Shown: positions 7,216 to 13,505 of the stretch, piece after piece
Layout of the letters: every line of letters begins with the position of its first letter
How positions within the stretch are numbered: the first letter of the stretch is position 1
Program-made: the position numbers and the translations under genes
Notes under the pieces: generated by a model
The model's input: the letters and a program-made list of their open reading frames with translations, nothing else
The model's database searches: none
Told to the model about the DNA's origin: nothing
Assembly (NCBI RefSeq): GCF_900102035.1
Contig: NZ_LT629689.1
Location: 372,001-436,000 of the forward strand
Source of the DNA: Pseudomonas extremaustralis
GTDB lineage: Bacteria; Pseudomonadota; Gammaproteobacteria; Pseudomonadales; Pseudomonadaceae
Direction: 5' to 3'
DNA length: 64,000 nucleotides

Positions 7216-7380
7216 TGTGTAGTGGTCATCCGCATCGGAAGTCACACATAGCCGGGGTCAATGCCTTACTCGCGCGGATGATCACTCTGGAAGCTGAATC
7301 AAACCCTTTCTCCCGGATGCCGGCTGGCGCTTTCGCGGTACCGTGTGACTTCCGATGCGCTCTCATAGAGAGGATCGGGC
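7216..7380 (-). ncRNA. Structured RNA element B (candidate)
   Basis: The leftward transcript opens with GCCCGATCCT, then CTC/GAG pairs and GCATCGG, which can close a short hairpin with CCGAT. The same GCATCGG also begins a 17-base arm (7343-7359) that pairs perfectly with 7231-7247 across about 95 bases. The two pairings are mutually exclusive, as in riboswitches and attenuators. Order and key sequences match element A at 6524-6737. The inner loops differ in length but both contain a GCGAGnnnGGC stretch. No supported gene lies inside. Confidence 0.6.
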
Positions 7381-7412
7381 AGTTAACGACAGGCTGTCGT
7401 GGCGCTGGTTGT

Positions 7413-7592
7413 TCAGCAGTCGTATGGAGGCTTTTCACCGAGGCGCTTTTTGCGCTCAGCCACTAGCGCCTCTGCATAGTCAAATGCGGTCACAGCGACC
7501 TCATCAGGGGAAAGAGGTGTCTGATTGGCAATCAGGCCGAGCATTGCCGCGATGGCGATGCCTTCTTTGTCTTCAAATTCAGCGCGAGTCAT
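7413..7592 (-). CDS. Hypothetical small phage protein (59 aa)
   Basis: I start at the ATG of MTRAEFEDKEGIAIA because GGAG lies eight bases upstream; the frame stays open for 12 more codons upstream through stem-loop L2 but without a start signal. The product is a soluble helical protein ending KRLGEKPPYDC. Function unknown. Confidence 0.7.
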   Translation of the reverse strand: MTRAEFEDKEGIAIAAMLGLIANQTPLSPDEVAVTAFDYAEALVAERKKRLGEKPPYDC

Positions 7593-7620
7593 GGTGTTTC
7601 TCCGTTCGGTTGTTTTCCCA

Positions 7621-7644
7621 ATGCCCACCGCTCTGGATGGGCAT
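7621..7644 (-). promoter_or_regulatory. Leader stem-loop L2
   Basis: ATGCCCA pairs perfectly with TGGGCAT around a 10-base loop and is followed by TGGGAAAACAACCG and then the ribosome-binding site of the 59-residue protein gene. The sequence before the stem (CACTG) and the tail match L1 at 8220-8242, although the stems differ by compensating changes. Confidence 0.65.
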
Positions 7645-7653
7645 CAGTGAAGG

Positions 7654-8196
7654 TCAGTACGGCTTTTCAACCTTGCCTTGGTCTTGCAGGCTTTTGATGT
7701 GAAAGAGGCCGTCCAGCATGGTGTCCATCTGTTTGGCCAATTGGATGCGAAGACCGTCTTTCAGGGCGCCCGATACGTTGCGCACGCTCTGGGTCATTTC
7801 CTTCGTGAAGTCTTCGGCGCAGACCTGAGTCATGATGTATTCGGCTCGGGTGACTGTGTTGTAGTCGCTCGTTGCGACTTTCCCTGTGCGCGGCTCAACC
7901 TTGGCTGACCAGTAAGCGTTCACGGTCTTTTCCAGCTCTTTGCGAATGGTCGTGGCCGGACCTTCTGGCTCGCCCCAGGTGTTTACCCGGCGATATTCGC
8001 GCTCAAACGAACCGTTGATGGTTTCGTTGATAGCTGCCTCAATTTGCGCTGTTACTCGCTCGTTGAAGATTTTGTCGATGCGCTTCTTAAGTTCCGCAGC
8101 GACCATGCCGGAAAGGTCATCTCCATCGCGCAGCAGCTCATCAGATACTTTGGCTACGATTGCGGTTTTCAGATCGTCTTCGTTGATGTTGAGCAT
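7654..8196 (-). CDS. Hypothetical phage early protein (180 aa)
   Basis: The start ATG (MLNINEDDLKTAIVAKVSDE) has GGGAG six bases upstream; an upstream TTG in frame lacks one and lies within the leader. The protein is long-helical and charged with no cysteine-rich or membrane region. It is the first sizeable gene of the leftward operon after P_L, following a leader of roughly 600 bases. I recognise it only as a type seen in Pseudomonas phages. Confidence 0.75.
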   Translation of the reverse strand: MLNINEDDLKTAIVAKVSDELLRDGDDLSGMVAAELKKRIDKIFNERVTAQIEAAINETINGSFEREYRRVNTWGEPEGPATTIRKELEKTVNAYWSAKVEPRTGKVATSDYNTVTRAEYIMTQVCAEDFTKEMTQSVRNVSGALKDGLRIQLAKQMDTMLDGLFHIKSLQDQGKVEKPY

Positions 8197-8219
8197 TTTG
8201 TGACTCCCGTTGATTTCCA

Positions 8220-8242
8220 ATGCCGCCTCATAGAAGCGGCAT
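8220..8242 (-). promoter_or_regulatory. Leader stem-loop L1
   Basis: ATGCCGC pairs perfectly with GCGGCAT around TTCTATGAG and is followed by TGGAAATCAACGGGAG, the last bases being the ribosome-binding site of the 180-residue protein gene. Comparison with L2 shows a changed stem that still pairs, with conserved flanks (ACTG before, TTGG-AAA-CAAC after). Confidence 0.65.
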
Positions 8243-8800
8243 CAGTAAATCTGTGGAGCCCAGGCCCGCTACTGGCGACAGCCTGGGTTTGTTGCGTCAG
8301 CGGTGGTTCCCTCTGCGCTAGGGCGGCGCCGCGTATCCCGCTGCTGATTGCAGGTCTGCGGTTCGTCATGGGGGCGGGCTTCGAGCTTCCTACTCACGGC
8401 GTCAAACAGCATCTGTTCGCCGTGGATCACAGGTCCTTACAACATGCACGCTACAGCTCTGAATGCCCTGGCTGAGTGGGGCAGGGTGCATGAGGTCCGG
8501 CGGTCCCAGCCGAAGCTATCGGGCCCGCTAATTCTTGAATTCGGTGTTTCATCTCCACCACGCATCGGTCCGAGTCGTCTCTCACCGGCGCCGCACATTT
8601 CGTGTTCGATGCATTGCCAGTTTGTGTGCGTGGTTTCGCGTACTCACATGTGGGAGTACGGCAGCTACCAGAGGCTGCATGGACGACGGTTTAGCTTTCT
8701 CACCACCGGGGTTGCCGGTACGTCGTTGGGTCACGTCAGACTTTTAAAGAGCGGGTCAGGCCCTGAGGCCCTGGCGAGTCCCTGTTGGGTGACTCGATGG
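8243..8800 (-). promoter_or_regulatory. Long structured leader of the leftward early transcript
   Basis: About 550 bases separate P_L from the first well-supported gene. Visible pairings include GAGTC/GACTC near 8778-8795, GTACTC/GAGTAC at 8639-8658, GCATCG/CGATGC at 8562-8612 and CATGCAC/GTGCATG at 8443-8492. A 53-codon GTG frame at 8430-8269 has AAGGA only three bases from its start and remains doubtful. Long leaders after early promoters in other phages carry antitermination sites (lambda nut, HK022 put), so this is a candidate for such a role. No nut-like boxB/boxA was recognised. Confidence 0.4.
8259..8287 (-). promoter_or_regulatory. Hairpin with CGCCAGTAGCG loop, copy near L1
   Basis: CCCAGGC and GCCTGGG pair perfectly around a 15-base loop containing CGCCAGTAGCG in the leftward transcript. 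The same 11-mer occurs in the hairpin at 7144-7175. The stems differ in sequence while the loop is conserved, as expected if the loop is what is recognised. Confidence 0.6.
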
Positions 8801-8805
8801 AGTGA

Positions 8806-8865
8806 GCATTAGGCATTCCTTCTTTTGTAGTCAATAGGTATGCCTAATTATTTTTTGTTAGGCAT
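8806..8865 (-). promoter_or_regulatory. P_L-type promoter with repressor operators
   Basis: On the reverse strand TTGACT (8834-8829) and TAATGC (8811-8806) are separated by exactly 17 bases. Operators AGGCATTCCT (8811-8820) and AGGTATGCCT (8836-8845) overlap or flank the promoter, with a further half-site AGGCAT at 8860-8865. The same decamers and the same 25-bp spacing occur at P_R. Binding by the CI-type repressor encoded at 10956-11687 and by Cro is inferred. Confidence 0.75.
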
Positions 8866-8891
8866 GAAAAAGCCCGCTTAGTGGCGGGCTA
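8866..8891 (-). terminator. Intrinsic terminator of the leftward immunity transcript
   Basis: On the reverse strand AGCCCGCCACTAAGCGGGCT is followed by TTTTTC. It ends transcription of the small gene at 8936-9154 before the polymerase reaches P_L. Confidence 0.8.
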
Positions 8892-8935
8892 CGGATTCAG
8901 ATGGGAGAGGGCAGATACAGGCGGGCTTGGGGAGG

Positions 8936-9154
8936 TCAGTGCGGCACGGGAGAGAACAGCGCCCTTGCGACATCGTCCAGACGCCTCTCGATCTCCGCCA
9001 GGTCGGCTTGCTTGATGTCGGTCGCGCATTCGTAGGCGCAGATCAAGCACTGCAGCAGATCAAGGTCTGAAATCTTCGCAAGGTCATCTTTCAACTCTGG
9101 GTGCTGGCTGAGTAGCAGCGCTCGGATATCTTCAGCGTTTTTCGGCATATCCAT
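8936..9154 (-). CDS. Hypothetical phage protein (72 aa)
   Basis: I start at the ATG of MDMPKNAEDIRALLL because GGAGG lies eight bases upstream. The protein is acidic and helical with two cysteines in LLQCLICAYEC. It lies between two reverse-strand terminators and so may be expressed separately from dinD. Function unknown. Confidence 0.7.
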   Translation of the reverse strand: MDMPKNAEDIRALLLSQHPELKDDLAKISDLDLLQCLICAYECATDIKQADLAEIERRLDDVARALFSPVPH

Positions 9155-9248
9155 AGGCGGTCCCTCCATAGCTCAACCTGATTTTAGGCCATAGCCGCAC
9201 GGGACGGCATGGCCGCTGATCGATAGGCCGTGAGAGTACGCTTACTAG

Positions 9249-9278
9249 AAACAAGAAGCCCGGCGCTGGGCCGGGCTT
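9249..9278 (-). terminator. Intrinsic terminator after the dinD-like gene
   Basis: On the reverse strand GCCCGGC and GCCGGGC form a GC-rich stem followed by TTCTTGTTT, 20-odd bases past the dinD-like stop codon. Confidence 0.75.
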
Positions 9279-9297
9279 TGCAAAGTTAGCGGGCTGC

Positions 9298-10164
9298 TTA
9301 CTTATCGAGTCGCTTAAACTCTTTGCTAGATGCCTTAAGGTCGCCCTTGACCTGTTTTAGGTCGCGCGCTAAAGGCAGGCTCTCCGGGGTATCTCCGCTG
9401 ATTTCGATCATAGTTTCGCGGACCTTTCTTCCAACTGCCTCGGCAGCGCGCTCAGCCGCTTTCTGCCCACGGATCCCTTCGTTTTCCATTTTCGCTTCTG
9501 TCTGCGTCACACGGAAAAGGTTTGCTGCGAGCTCCTGCTTGCCCATGAAATCAAGCAGGGACCGGCTCGAGTCCTTGCCTATAAGACCTTTACGGTTCTT
9601 GAGGTCAGACATATTCATGTTATAGAGCCCGCGATAGCCGGCATTTTGGAAAAAATGGTATTCGGTAACGCCAGCCTGTTTCGCTACGCCGCTCAGGGAT
9701 TTTTCATGTAGAGAGATTTCGTCACGGATGAGAACGCGCTCAACGTCCTCAGCTTGGTCGATGTAACGCTTGAAAGTCTCAGCGACCGCAGCAAAATACG
9801 CTTGAGCTCTAGCGACCTCGGGCTTTTTGCTATCGCCATTCATGGCTGTCAAATAGCAGGCAAACCGTGAAAGCTTGTAGTCCTTCTCGATTTTTCCATC
9901 AATCTCACGGTCCACTTGCTGAAAGTTTTCCATGATGTCGATGCCGAGCGTAGTGCAGGATGCAATAGCCTTTTGAACAGCCTTTTGAAAGCTTTGAAAT
10001 GTCTGATACCCGATCATTTTCATGAAGTCGCGGGCAAACCAATACGTGATGCCGTTTTTCCGACACAGGCCGTCAAAGTGAGGGCGCGAGTCATCAAAGT
10101 GGAAAACGTCTTCTTCGTTCATCGGTATGGCCAGGTCGAGTTGGTAACTCTCAATTTTACTCAC
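9298..10164 (-). CDS. dinD: DinD-like (BRO-N domain) DNA-damage protein
   Basis: The order of a BRO-N-like segment (ITYWFARDFMKMIGYQTFQS), then KLSRFACYLTAMNGD and later GYRGLYNMN, matches DinD proteins. E. coli DinD is SOS-induced and affects RecA filaments. The start is GTG with GGAG upstream. Unlike host dinD there is no clear LexA box (CTGT-N8-ACAG) in the 60 bases upstream. Being carried between the repressor and P_L, it may be expressed from the prophage or influence induction; that is inference. Confidence 0.8.
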   Translation of the reverse strand: MSKIESYQLDLAIPMNEEDVFHFDDSRPHFDGLCRKNGITYWFARDFMKMIGYQTFQSFQKAVQKAIASCTTLGIDIMENFQQVDREIDGKIEKDYKLSRFACYLTAMNGDSKKPEVARAQAYFAAVAETFKRYIDQAEDVERVLIRDEISLHEKSLSGVAKQAGVTEYHFFQNAGYRGLYNMNMSDLKNRKGLIGKDSSRSLLDFMGKQELAANLFRVTQTEAKMENEGIRGQKAAERAAEAVGRKVRETMIEISGDTPESLPLARDLKQVKGDLKASSKEFKRLDK

Positions 10165-10227
10165 AGATTGCGCTCCATGCTTTGCGTTTGTCGTTTTTTT
10201 TGAAAATAGTGGAGCTGGGCAAGTCCC

Positions 10228-10470
10228 TTATGTATTCGCCCCTGTTCGCACAATCCTTCCGGCCTTCACCTCATCCGCATAACCGGCCAGCCGATCCTCG
10301 CCATCATGAAATACGGTGAGCATCCTAAACACGGCCTGGGCGTCTGCCTCGTTCCCTGCAAGGCTCAGCCGCTCCGCAATCCTCATCAGCTCTACGGCCG
10401 ACCACTTGAGGTCTGAGGCGATGCCTTGGAGGTCGCGCTTAAGGTCTTGGTTTGGCTTGGTAAGGGACAC
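10228..10470 (-). CDS. Hypothetical phage protein (80 aa)
   Basis: A helical soluble protein (MSLTKPNQDLKRDLQGIASD...) whose middle, LKWSAVELMRIAERLSLAGN, looks amphipathic. It lies between the CI-type repressor side and dinD on the same strand, and is probably part of the lysogenic transcript. No recognised domain. Confidence 0.7.
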   Translation of the reverse strand: MSLTKPNQDLKRDLQGIASDLKWSAVELMRIAERLSLAGNEADAQAVFRMLTVFHDGEDRLAGYADEVKAGRIVRTGANT

Positions 10471-10499
10471 GAGGCCTCCGGCAGAATTCTGTGCAATTG

Positions 10500-10943
10500 T
10501 TACCCGGCTTTAGCTTTGCAAAGTCGCATGGCCACGTTTTGGGCACCGCCAAGTTTTTCAACAATTGACTCCCATATCTTGCTGCTGGCAACAGAGAGAG
10601 CCGCCGCGTGCTTTCCTGTATCACGGGATTCAACCGCCTCACGAATAGTCAGTAGAAAGCGTAAGAAGTCGCCGCCACTTACTGGGATCTGGCCAATTTC
10701 GGAGGCCATCGTCGCCTCGTATTCGAAAAGGCCGGATAGCCTCGTGCACGGCACCCAAATGCCCTGCCACGACTTTTCGATAATCTTCGGCGGGGATTGC
10801 GTGCGATCCCAGTGAGTATCGTTATGGTGCTGCAATATCCTAAGTGGCGTCCTTAGCTGCATAGTTGCGCAGAATTTGAAGTGCTGGATCAGTTCTGCAT
10901 CATCCCACTGCGGCGCTTCGCTCTTGTACGTAATCCGTGGCAT
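10500..10943 (-). CDS. Hypothetical phage protein (147 aa)
   Basis: A soluble protein with no membrane segment; its C-terminal 60 residues are helical and basic. It is immediately downstream of the repressor gene (12-base gap) and therefore likely cotranscribed with it in a lysogen. Such lysogenic-conversion positions often hold immunity or exclusion genes, but nothing in the sequence shows that here. Confidence 0.7.
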   Translation of the reverse strand: MPRITYKSEAPQWDDAELIQHFKFCATMQLRTPLRILQHHNDTHWDRTQSPPKIIEKSWQGIWVPCTRLSGLFEYEATMASEIGQIPVSGGDFLRFLLTIREAVESRDTGKHAAALSVASSKIWESIVEKLGGAQNVAMRLCKAKAG

Positions 10944-10955
10944 TTTGGTAATCGC

Positions 10956-11687
10956 CTAAAGCTTCCGGGCATTCCAGACAAGCAGCACGCGAGCCTGGAT
11001 ATGCACTTTGGCGAGCATATCGCCCTCAATCATGATTGCCGGGTACACCGGGTTATCTGAAATCATGCGCAGGGAACCGCCGGTCAGGCGCTGAAGCCGC
11101 TTAATGAAAAGCTCGCCCTCCAGCGTGAAGACATAGATCGCATCGGTTCGGATCTCGGTGATACCGCGATCCACCAGCAGGGCGTCGCCGTTACGGAACG
11201 TGCCCTCCATGCTGTCACCGTCGCCATCAATGATGGCCAGGTTCTCTAGCTTGGAATACGACAAGCCCTGCGTCTTCAGCCAGTCGAGATGAACGGTAAT
11301 ATCCCTGATCACTTCGATGTGATCGGGCGGCACTCTTCCCGGCCCCATTGACCCGGCTACGTCCAACTGAGGGATCGTAATGAAGCTGGAATCTTGCGAT
11401 TTTCGGCGAGACTCAATCGGCACGACATTGCTCTCCTTGCTTGCAGGCTGCGCTCCACCATCCGACCCCTTACGCATCGGCCCCTTTCCAGTAGCCAGCC
11501 ACATCGGCATCACCTTCAGATAGTCGGCGGCGATCAAAAGATTCTGCCCCTCAATCGTCTTGGTTTTCCCTGAAATCCAGTCGTTTACAGACGGCGCGCG
11601 AATGCCGCAAGCGCGAGCCAGGGCGGCCTGCGTAACTTTTGGCGGGCCGGCCATCGCCAGTTTTAACCGTTCTTGAAGTGTCCTCAT
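10956..11687 (-). CDS. CI-type repressor with S24 autocleavage domain
   Basis: The N-terminus is an XRE-type helix-turn-helix (TQAALARACGIRAPSVNDWI, about residues 19-38). The C-terminus is a LexA/CI-like S24 domain with Ser159 in GDSMEGTFRNGD and Lys196 in LFIKRL as the likely catalytic pair, and Ala111-Gly112 (DVAGSMG) as the probable cleavage site. RecA-stimulated self-cleavage and SOS induction of the prophage follow from family knowledge. It faces cro across an operator region whose decamers recur at P_L. Confidence 0.92.
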   Translation of the reverse strand: MRTLQERLKLAMAGPPKVTQAALARACGIRAPSVNDWISGKTKTIEGQNLLIAADYLKVMPMWLATGKGPMRKGSDGGAQPASKESNVVPIESRRKSQDSSFITIPQLDVAGSMGPGRVPPDHIEVIRDITVHLDWLKTQGLSYSKLENLAIIDGDGDSMEGTFRNGDALLVDRGITEIRTDAIYVFTLEGELFIKRLQRLTGGSLRMISDNPVYPAIMIEGDMLAKVHIQARVLLVWNARKL

Positions 11688-11703
11688 TAGGGGAGCCTAA
11701 CAC

Positions 11704-11753
11704 CAGGCATCTAAGGTATTCCTATTGACCTAAATAAAAGGTATGCCTAATAT
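11704..11753 (+). promoter_or_regulatory. P_R promoter and repressor operators
   Basis: TTGACC (11725-11730) and TAATAT (11748-11753) are separated by 17 bases. Operators AGGTATTCCT (11714-11723) and AGGTATGCCT (11739-11748) lie upstream of the -35 and across the -10, centred 25 bp apart; AGGCATCTAA at 11705 may be a third, degenerate site. The layout mirrors P_L. It would drive cro and the rightward replication genes. Confidence 0.85.
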
Positions 11754-11786
11754 CCGTACCTATGCGAATAGCCGGAGAAATCAGGC

Positions 11787-11981
11787 ATGAACCCAAATGA
11801 AATTATTGATGCTCTCGGTGGCACTTTCCGTGTCGCTGAGCTGTGTGAAGTGCGCCCCCCATCAGTAAGTGATTGGAGGAAATACGGCATCCCAAGGGCT
11901 CGGATGATGTTTCTCCGCATCGCCAGGCCAGACGTTTTCAAGGAACTGGACGCCCAAGGCGCCAAGAAAACCGCCGCCTGA
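11787..11981 (+). CDS. Cro-type regulator
   Basis: A 64-residue protein divergent from the CI-type repressor, with a helix-turn-helix around GTFRVAELCEVRPPSVSDWR similar to lambdoid Cro-like proteins of the YdaS type. It should compete for the AGGyATkCCT operators and switch the phage towards lytic growth. It is the first gene after P_R, about 33 bases from the -10. Confidence 0.82.
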   Translation: MNPNEIIDALGGTFRVAELCEVRPPSVSDWRKYGIPRARMMFLRIARPDVFKELDAQGAKKTAA

Positions 11982-12045
11982 CATCCCTGTCCGCCACTCC
12001 ATTGAAGCAATTCTGATCGCAACCGACCCAAGGAAAAACTAGGAC

Positions 12046-12513
12046 ATGAAAACGCCCGTACTAGAGACCCGCCGCCAAGTAATGGCGGCCGTGTCCAACG
12101 CTTTCCCTGGAGGGATGGATTGCGCAGCTGCTCGCCTTGGCATCAAGGACAAGCGCCTGGAGAACCAGATCTATGAAACCGCCGGGTGCAAGCCGCTGAG
12201 CGATGCCGAGATCTTCGTGCTGGAAAGCGAAACGAAGACCGAGCACCTGCCGGACTACATCTGCGCGATGTATGGCGGCGTGTTCGTGAAGATCCCGGAA
12301 GCAGGGGAGTTGGACAACGTCGATCTGTATCAGCGCTCGCTGGCTGCATCCGCACAGCGTGGCGCACTTGACCAGATGGTGGCTTCCGCCCTGGAAGACG
12401 GCGAAATCGATTCGAACGAAGCAAAGAAGATCCGCGCCCTGCACGCCAAGTACATGTCGGCGAGCCTTGAGGCTGTAGCGGCGGTAATTGAGTTGCACAA
12501 GGCAAGAGCTTGA
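12046..12513 (+). CDS. YmfL-like regulator (CII position)
   Basis: The protein resembles the YmfL family of putative phage regulators (ETRRQVMAAVSNAFPGGMDC, then AARLGIKDKRLENQIYE), with an N-terminal DNA-binding-like part and a helical C-terminal half. It occupies the place of lambda cII, after cro and before the replication genes. Activation of lysogenic transcription is plausible by position. The start follows AAGGAAAAACTAGGAC. Confidence 0.75.
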   Translation: MKTPVLETRRQVMAAVSNAFPGGMDCAAARLGIKDKRLENQIYETAGCKPLSDAEIFVLESETKTEHLPDYICAMYGGVFVKIPEAGELDNVDLYQRSLAASAQRGALDQMVASALEDGEIDSNEAKKIRALHAKYMSASLEAVAAVIELHKARA

Positions 12514-12520
12514 ACCCATG

Positions 12521-12556
12521 CCGCGCCACGTTTTAACGCTTTGCAAAACGTGGCGC
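12521..12556. repeat. Inverted repeat copy 2, CGCGCCACG-N18-CGTGGCGC
   Basis: Arms at 12521-12530 and 12549-12556 flank an 18-base centre; the pairing continues inward through TTTT/AAAA. This copy is intergenic, between the YmfL-like gene and a ParB/Srx-like gene. A second small hairpin (GCCAGGTTCGTGGCCTGGC) follows at about 12588. Confidence 0.85.
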
Positions 12557-12635
12557 AAAACCCCAACCGCAAATCGCGGGCGCAAAAAAGCCAGGTTCGT
12601 GGCCTGGCTAATTGCGTAACTAAAGGAAAATCTAC

Positions 12636-13469
12636 ATGAGCAATTTAACCCAAAACGCCATCAACGTAAACGCCCCGGCAATTACCGTCGAGCAGGTGAC
12701 ACCTGAGATCGCTCGTGCGTGGCTTGAGCGTAACACTGGAAATCGCGCGGCCAGCATGGCTCATGTGGCGAAGCTCGAAAAAGCGATCCGTAATGGCGGC
12801 TGGAAGATGACCGGCGACCCGATCCGTTTCTCAAAGAGTGGCAGCCTGCTGGATGGTCAGCACCGCCTGCATGCCATTCTTCAATCTGGTATCACGGTCA
12901 CTTGCGTAGTGATGCGAGGCTTTGACGAAAGCATTTTTGACGTACTCGATAGCGGGAAGGGTCGCCAGAAGTCGGATGTGTTGTTTGTTCAGCTGGGTCT
13001 CCCCGTTGAGACCTGCAAGATGCTGGCGACCGCCACCACCTGGGTGATTGATTACGAGAAGGAGCAATTTGGCTTTCCCGGCAAAGCCGAGAAGACCGAC
13101 GTTCTTGAATTCGTTAAGCGCAACCCGCTGCTGATCGCCGCCGCCGAATACGGCCAAACCCTTCCTCGACAATCTCCCGTCCCGCGCTCCATTGCGGCGA
13201 TGTTCTATTTCTTCGCAAGCCAGCGCAACCAGCCCTTGGCTGAGCGATTCCTTGAGCGATTCATGGTGGGGGCCGTTGAGGGCGTCAACGACAACCTGCT
13301 GTATCTGCGGAATCGCTGCTTTGCCGCATCTGTTGACCGTCGCCCGATCCACCGCAGCCAAGTCATTGGCGCCCTGATTCGTACTTGGAACGCAGAGCTG
13401 CGTGGCAAGCCTATCAAGCACGCGACCAACGTTATGCGAGTCGACGACACCTTCCCGACCTTCATCTAA
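12636..13469 (+). CDS. ParB/sulfiredoxin-like nuclease-fold phage protein
   Basis: The N-terminal third has KMTGDPIRFSKSGSLLDGQHRLHAI, with DGQHRL corresponding to the GxxR-type motif of ParB/Srx-like domains, a fold that binds or hydrolyses nucleotides. The C-terminal two thirds are helical. The start follows AAAGGAAAATCTAC. It is followed by a second, different ParB-domain protein. It may act in replication or DNA modification; that is unproven. Confidence 0.75.
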   Translation: MSNLTQNAINVNAPAITVEQVTPEIARAWLERNTGNRAASMAHVAKLEKAIRNGGWKMTGDPIRFSKSGSLLDGQHRLHAILQSGITVTCVVMRGFDESIFDVLDSGKGRQKSDVLFVQLGLPVETCKMLATATTWVIDYEKEQFGFPGKAEKTDVLEFVKRNPLLIAAAEYGQTLPRQSPVPRSIAAMFYFFASQRNQPLAERFLERFMVGAVEGVNDNLLYLRNRCFAASVDRRPIHRSQVIGALIRTWNAELRGKPIKHATNVMRVDDTFPTFI

Positions 13470-13505
13470 ATAGGATGGGGGCGGGAAACCGTCCCCTGTC
13501 AAAAA

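Noticed and set aside
8269..8430. A 53-codon GTG frame in the P_L leader on the reverse strand
   Set aside because: AAGGA lies only three bases from the start and the product has no recognisable feature; it is mentioned with the leader but not listed as a gene.
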